Below are positions 59,345 to 64,000 of a DNA stretch of 64,000 bases, piece after piece. The notes beneath the pieces were generated by a model. That model was not told where the DNA came from. It saw only the letters and a program-made list of their open reading frames with translations, and ran no database searches. The stretch is from Diplonema papillatum. Its lineage: Eukaryota > Euglenozoa > Diplonemea > Diplonemida > Diplonemidae. Within the stretch, counting starts at the first letter, position 1, and each line of letters starts with the position of its first letter. Location of the stretch: contig JAPJBO010000362.1 in the NCBI GenBank assembly GCA_030068145.1, positions 124,001 through 188,000 on the forward strand, in the 5' to 3' direction. Both the position numbers and the translations under genes were made by a program.

Positions 59345-60026
59345 AGCCCCTTTAATTTCAAGGGGCCGCTACCAAGGCTTTCGTCCTGATGTTGTTTTGC
59401 TTGCTGTCTTCCAGCGTTTTATTGTGGTTTAGAGGCTCTTTGCTTTAGGGTCTCCGGTTGACCATTGAGGCTGGGAGTCGGATGGTGAAAGGGATGTAGA
59501 CCGAATTACACACACTAACTACGGCTAGCCAAGTTTGTGACTGATGCGACCGACACCAAGAAGAAATTCGCGTCCTTTCGATCATGCCGGCGATCAAAAG
59601 AACCTATTGAGAGACATGCGCATGCGCGTACTGGGATTCTCCTGGAGAATGCTGCGATCTGCGCATCAACGCCGACCTGTGGTGGCACCTGCGGCCTTGA
59701 GACGACGAGTCGAAGGCGAGAAAGAAGCGGGGGAACAGAGGAAGAAGAAGGTCGGAAATGACAAAGTGAAGGAAACGCCATCCGGTGCGTGCATCGCGCG
59801 CACGCGGAACGGAGAGAACGGGGTTATTCGGAGGAAAAGGACCACAGGAGGAGACTCAAAGAAGTGCCGGAGCCGTTGACCGGCCCTCGTTTCCAGCTCT
59901 GTGGTAGATCGCGGCCGGCAATCTCCTTTTCGGTGATCTTGCCTCTTCTGTCGTCGGTTAGTACTTCTTGTGCTTGTTCGGAGTAACCCCTCCCCCGCTC
60001 TCAGTTTTTTTCCTCTATCTCAGCGC
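59345..60026. other. Between the SAM gene and eL24
   Basis: 59451-59463 has the GTCTCCGGTTGAC tag seen after D2. No gene. The last part would be the eL24 3' untranslated region. Confidence 0.45.
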
Positions 60027-60215
60027 TTACTTCTTCTTAGCCTTCGCCTTGCGCTCCTTGAGTTCGCTCAGGGCGGCAGCCTTCGCAGCGCTGCGGTCGG
60101 CCGGCTTGGTCGACTTCTTCTTCTGCAGAGCGTCGTAGTCCATCGCCGAGTATCCACGGTTGATGCTCTTCTTCGAACGACGAGCGCGGCGCTTCTGCAT
60201 CTCCTCTTGCGTGCC
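60027..60215 (-). CDS. RPL24: 60S ribosomal protein eL24, last exon
   Basis: The exon begins after acceptor CCCAAACAG (AG at 60216-60217) and ends at TAA 60027-60029. It encodes GTQEEMQKRRARRSKKSINR, GYSAMDYDALQKKKSTKPAD and a Lys/Ala-rich tail ending KAKAKKK. The GQSEEIQKKRTRR region of animal eL24 and its following helix align without gaps at the start. eL24 is a large-subunit protein near the intersubunit face. The N-terminal part (about 60 residues with the zinc-binding fold) is not found in the remaining 3.8 kb of the window, so the first exon probably lies beyond the right edge. Confidence 0.85.
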   Translation of the reverse strand, partial: GTQEEMQKRRARRSKKSINRGYSAMDYDALQKKKSTKPADRSAAKAAALSELKERKAKAKKK

Positions 60216-60217
60216 CT

Positions 60218-61160
60218 GTTTGGGATTTTACTCGTGTCCATCAACTCTTAATATTTACAAAAATGCTCTTAACCACTTCCGGACGAACTACCACTATTGG
60301 TAGTTAAATCAAGAAAGTTCGCGGGTGTCAAGTTCGCGGGTGAGAGGCCAAAGAATGGTCGAAAGTGGTCGCTGTTTGCTTTATTGGAAATATCTGACAC
60401 AAGTCTTTGAAATGCGTCCTTCATCGGGCAAAAGTCCTGCTCAGAGCTCTCAACGGATGCCTGAGGTTTGCCGTGAAGCCCCCCCTTTTCCCAAATAACC
60501 CCGTCCGTAAGTGGTTAAAATTTACAAAAAATCTCTTAATGTTTACATCATGTTACACAATGTTTTTTATTTTTCATTTTTTATTTTGGCGAGCAACTTT
60601 CCTTCCTGGGGGTACCTGCTGCCCGAGCTTTCTGCAGTGCCGTGCTCCACGTGGCGGCCGCCAAACTCATGTTTGCAGTATTCTGTTAAACGTGCACGCT
60701 TCTTGGCACCATTGTTCTTCCTTCCAGTGTCTCTTTCAGCTGCTGGGCTGCTGGCGGGGTTGATCGTGCTCTGATGTGGTCTCTCCAGGGGTTTACAACG
60801 AGTTTGCAGATTCAAATGGGTAAATTCTTGAAGGGCATCGAGCACAAGATGTTTGATATCTCGCCAGATAGTGAACTTCGAAGCCGTCGGAGACACCGGC
60901 TGCTTTTGTTCGGCCAGAAGCTCTGGCCCGTGATGCCAGTCCCTCGAAGACGTCTTCACCTTCTTCAGTGTCTTCTTCCGACGATGGAGCTTGCACACGA
61001 GTCACTGGAAACACTCGCCGCTAAGGCTTCGCCATAGTCTCCCGTGATGGCAGGTCAGTCATCTTGGGGATGCTACAGTGAGATTTCGGGTATTTGTAAA
61101 TATTAAGGGCGGAGTCTCATAATATTTAGGCAGATTTCTTCTTTAGCCCTAAGGTATTTT
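60218..61160 (-). other. eL24 upstream intron (proximal part)
   Basis: Contains a TTAA-flanked MITE at 60273-60513. A minus frame at 60567-60998 (KKRARLTEYCKHEFGGRHVE) looks partly protein-like, and the overlapping 60793-61014 frame carries SSEEDTEEGEDVFEG. I support neither as a gene; they could be transposon remnants. The flank TTTACAAAAA(A)TCTCTTAA occurs on both sides of the MITE. Confidence 0.45.
60273..60513. mobile_element. TTAA-flanked piggyBac-type MITE, 241 bp
   Basis: Starts CCACTTCCGGACG and ends CGTCCGTAAGTGG, with TTAA at 60269-60272 and 60514-60517. The ends resemble CCCCTTACCGACC of the element at 46574-46833. The right edge lies about 55 bases from the eL24 exon acceptor. 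Confidence 0.85.
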
Positions 61161-61164
61161 CGAC

Positions 61165-63056
61165 TTTCTCTCATATCCCCAGCTATTTTCCCTTTTATCC
61201 CTAACTAGGGATATAAGGGAAAATAGCTAGGGACAGGGCTTACGCTCCGTTTTCGGTCTCAGAGAAAATACGTGTGGTCCACATGTGGACGCGTAAAGTT
61301 CGGGGGGAAAAAAAACCTTTCCCTACGTGCGGCAGGCTAAAAAATAGCGCCACTACGGACTTGCAATGGCTGTGCAACACTTGGCGGCCTTGGTCGTTGG
61401 TGGCACTCCTCGGCCGACCGAAAGCAAGACTTTTCCGAGCGGCTTTGGCAGATCGTGGTGTGACCTTGCGACGATGACTTCTGTGGCTTGAGCGCCAAGC
61501 CCCAAGGTGCGCCAAGCCTTGATGCTTTAGTTTGTTAGTTTGGGAAACGGTAGCCACTTGACCCTGGCAGTACCACCGAACACGTGAAGCTTGGCTCCCG
61601 TGTAGCAGGCTTTCCCTGGTACCGTGGTCGCGGGTGTCTCTGCATTGGGTGAGGTGCGGTCAAACAGGGGGGGTGTGGTGACACGGGAAGCGGAAGAGGG
61701 GACAAGAGGAAGGGCAGCGGGTGGTATACGGCCGAGTATCGGGACTCGGCAACCGCGAAGTCGTACGCGATGAAGAGCGCGATGAGGCTGACGAGTATTG
61801 TGCAGACGCCGATTCACCCGGCACTTGAGATGCACGTCAACCTGCCGTCTCTCCGAGGCGGGAACATGGCCGATCTCAACAAAAAGCCATAAATGGCGAG
61901 CCACCATTTGGCTTGAAGTGGTGATGCGCGCCTACGAAGCCGCCGCGAGCAGACGGCGAAGAAGGCCGGCGACAAGGTGTGAGCCGTACCGCAGGCTGGG
62001 CTCCGCAAAGCTGCAACACCGAATGGCAGTTTTCATTCTCACCGTCGGGATGGGAGCGCAAGCAGGCCCAATGGAAGCACGAAGTTAGGCAGGAGAGACG
62101 AACTGCGCAGAATGAGCGCAAGACGAGCACCAAGGGCAGACCAGGACGTTGGGACTGTGCGAAGTCGAAGAAGGAGTCCAAAAGCGAAGCAACATCACCT
62201 CATCCGACTGCACTGCTCCGACTCGGGCCCCTGATTCTGAATCTCATTCTGATGAACTTGGACTCGGCTCTCGGCCACTGGGTCGCACAGCGATTGCACC
62301 CCGCCGGCTCTTCCCGGCTACTCACGTCCTCCGCATCTCGGTGTGTTGTGTGTGTCTTTTTCAGATTATACCGAAGAATGCAGTTTCAGGCAATTATATG
62401 CAGCTTTAGGATCGGGATGGACTCTATAGTGCGGTACTCATTGCGAACGACTCCCTAGTGCAACAAGACATGGGGCAGCATCGTACACTCGACGAGTTGA
62501 TAGAACGTCTCGTTGTGTTGGTGGTTTGCCCTGTGTTTGAGGGGTGTGAGAGTGCCTACCTTGGTCCCCCATGAGTTGGACGCCGACATGTATCCTGTAA
62601 CGGCGTCGTGATCCAGCAGGGGCGATGCGAAATCACAATGAACCCCCTTCGATTCGATGGTCGGCTTAGCTGACACGCCACCACTGGAGTCACCTGAGTC
62701 TTCTCCTTTTGGTCGAGCGGGCCCCTGTCCGACCGACTGGGTCGCCGGTGGCCCTTCCTGGGCCCCTGTCCAACGCTGGACTTCCCTGCATGTGGACCTA
62801 CCTGGGTCCACATGTGGAAGCACATGTGGAGAAAAAAAAAACCACGTGTGGAGTTACATGTGGATCCACAGGTGGAATAACACGTGGAGAAAAAAAAACC
62901 GAAAAAAATTAACGTGTGGAAATCCACACGTTCCACACGTGGAGCGTAAGCCCTGGCTAGGGATAAAAGAGAAACCAACTAGGGTTGTAGGAGAAAATAT
63001 TAGGGATATAAGAGAACGCATTAGGGATATAAGAGAAAACATTAGGGATATAAGAG
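61165..63056. mobile_element. Putative 1.9-kb foldback element with modular inverted ends
   Basis: The left end (61165-61250) has CTATTTTCCCTTTTATCCCT, AACTAGGGATATAAGGGAAA and CAGGGCTTACGCTCC. The right end (62935-63056) has the mirror GGAGCGTAAGCCCTGGCTAG, then GGGATAAAAGAGAA and three 21-bp ATTAGGGATATAAGAGAA units. Inside each end are CCACATGTGG-type palindromes (61270-61290; 62785-62945, about ten copies). The interior holds a partial D2 (61540-61620) and short frames; GRPGRWDCAKSKKESKSEAT at 62130-62190 is the most protein-like. Target duplications could not be identified. Confidence 0.6.
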
Positions 63057-63071
63057 AATGTTTTGTGTCTC

Positions 63072-63420
63072 ACTGTTCTGTCCTCGTGTCCTTCATGTTT
63101 TGTTTTGCCGAATGGGAAGAACCCCTGGCATCGTCAAGTAGCCGGAGTTTCAGCTATGAAGGAATGGCATGGCGGCAATGGGTTTCAAGGAGGATCAAAC
63201 CTACCCACGGAACCACGCATAGGCACATTATAGGAAGAATACAAACGAAGAAAACATGTCTGCACTGGATATACTAGTTGCAATCAGCCCTGATGCCCTT
63301 GATGACAATGCCCTGGGAACCTTGTTGGCACATGCGGCAGTGACAGATGTGTCCAGCGTCGTTTCTTTCTCAAAACATGTCTGCACTAAAGGAAGTACCA
63401 GGAGTGCTAAAGCCCCCCCC
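63072..63420 (+). other. Doubtful N-terminal coding fragment
   Basis: A plus frame from the ATG at 63256 begins MSALDILVAISPDALDDNAL, then GTLLAHAAVTDVSSVVSFSK, a well-formed helical N-terminus. It runs into poly-C and the dispersed repeat at 63421. It may be the 5' piece of a transposon or host gene cut by that insertion. Confidence 0.25.
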
Positions 63421-63640
63421 CTCGTACTATTTAGGCAGTCGTACTATTTAGGTAAATAGTACGAGTGTTGTTTTTTAAAAGTTTTAAGTGGTGCCCCCAG
63501 CTGCAACGACTTTTAAATTTTGATTCAGGCTAAGAGCTCACGCTCGTCCCTTCCCCGTTTTCTCTTTGATGCAGGTGAAGGACAGGTATCAGCATGCAGA
63601 GAGCGCGTCCAGGTCCATCCTGATTCGTCAAGGTTCACCA
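63421..63640 (+). repeat. Dispersed repeat with GTACTATTTA inverted motifs, copy 2
   Basis: Same as 54469-54670, with GAGTGTTGTTTTTTAAAAGT inserted after the GTAAATAGTAC motif. Preceded by a C-run at 63413-63421. Confidence 0.75.
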
Positions 63641-63723
63641 CCTCTACTGCATCAGCAATACGAGAGCTGCTGTGAACAGTGTGTGTTTAGTCCTTCTGAG
63701 CCCATAGACAGTTGGGGCACGTA

Positions 63724-63919
63724 GAGTGAGGCTCACTCTAAGTGACACTCATGCATTTTTGCCCACTGTGACTGAAAAATGCAGTTTCAGTGTCACTTAG
63801 AAGAATTAGAAAAACGGAAGATTTCGGCGGAAACCCAGTAAGCTAACCTTTAGTGACTTCAGTGTCACTAAAGATTAGAGCATTCAGCATCACTTAGAGT
63901 GAGACCTCACTCTAAATGA
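63724..63919. mobile_element. Foldback element with TCACTTAGAGTGAG ends
   Basis: Left GAGTGAGGCTCACTCTAAGT and GACACT; right CATCACTTAGAGTGAGACCT and CACTC. Inside, CAGTGTCACTTAGAA, TTTAGTGACTTCAGTGTCAC and TAAAGA repeat the end motif in both orientations. Non-coding. Confidence 0.8.
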
Positions 63920-64000
63920 CGCCGAGCCCCGATTCTCTCGGTTCTTTATGGTGGTTCAATAGTGGCTAAACAGTGGTTAAATAGTGGCTAAATAGTACGA

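Noticed and set aside
59537..59879. Basic plus-strand frames between the SAM gene and eL24
   Set aside because: No domain, overlapping frames, opposite strand to the gene cluster.
62980..63056. TTAGGG words suggesting telomeric DNA
   Set aside because: They belong to 21-bp ATTAGGGATATAAGAGAA units at the foldback end, not to a hexamer array.

Overview
This window reads as nuclear DNA of a microbial eukaryote, most probably a euglenozoan and within that a diplonemid-like protist. Three things support this. Ribosomal protein eS6 is split by two ordinary GT-AG introns, and its residues around the second splice junction (RGAIGY...[11 protein letters not shown]...SDIA) resemble, as I recall them, kinetoplastid eS6 more than animal or fungal eS6. 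Every host gene I can support lies on the minus strand across 64 kb, the directional gene order typical of Euglenozoa. Most genes are long and uninterrupted, yet introns exist, which argues against a kinetoplastid. The species is inference; a prokaryote is excluded by the introns, ribosomal proteins eS6/eL24, ATP-citrate lyase and repeat content.

Host genes, all minus strand: a RanBP2-type zinc-finger protein cut by the left edge (1-672); a giant membrane protein joining a Wntless/TMEM181-like 8-helix module, a DEP-like domain and a class 3 lipase (12469-18108); eS6 in three exons (24386-21459); an NADP-binding 6PGDH/3-hydroxyisobutyrate-dehydrogenase-family enzyme (27316-28245); a CPSF6-like RRM protein (31678-32646); full-length ATP-citrate lyase (39214-42420); an IQ/Sfi1-like repeat protein (47543-53053); a coiled-coil CxxC protein with no visible start (57020-57901); a SAM-domain protein (58418-59341); and the last exon of eL24 (60027-60215), whose first exon is not found and may lie beyond the right edge. 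The only convincing plus-strand coding unit is a broken retroelement reverse transcriptase (8429-10097).

The space between genes, and the introns, are filled with mobile and repeated DNA: at least five inverted-repeat (MITE/foldback) designs including two TTAA-flanked piggyBac-like ones, a tRNA-derived SINE family with interchangeable heads, several unclassified dispersed repeats, perfect 42-bp and 66-bp minisatellites, a 362-bp GT tract and long poly-C runs. Pieces of nuclear large-subunit rRNA, in both orientations, sit inside eS6 intron 2 and again near 54.9 kb.

A recurring pattern is that genes are accompanied by partial decayed copies of themselves next door (zinc finger, lipase, dehydrogenase, RRM gene, coiled-coil gene). 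The genes do not form a pathway. They cover protein synthesis (eS6, eL24), mRNA 3'-end processing, cytosolic acetyl-CoA supply, lipid/membrane function and the cytoskeleton, as expected of a mixed polycistronic cluster.
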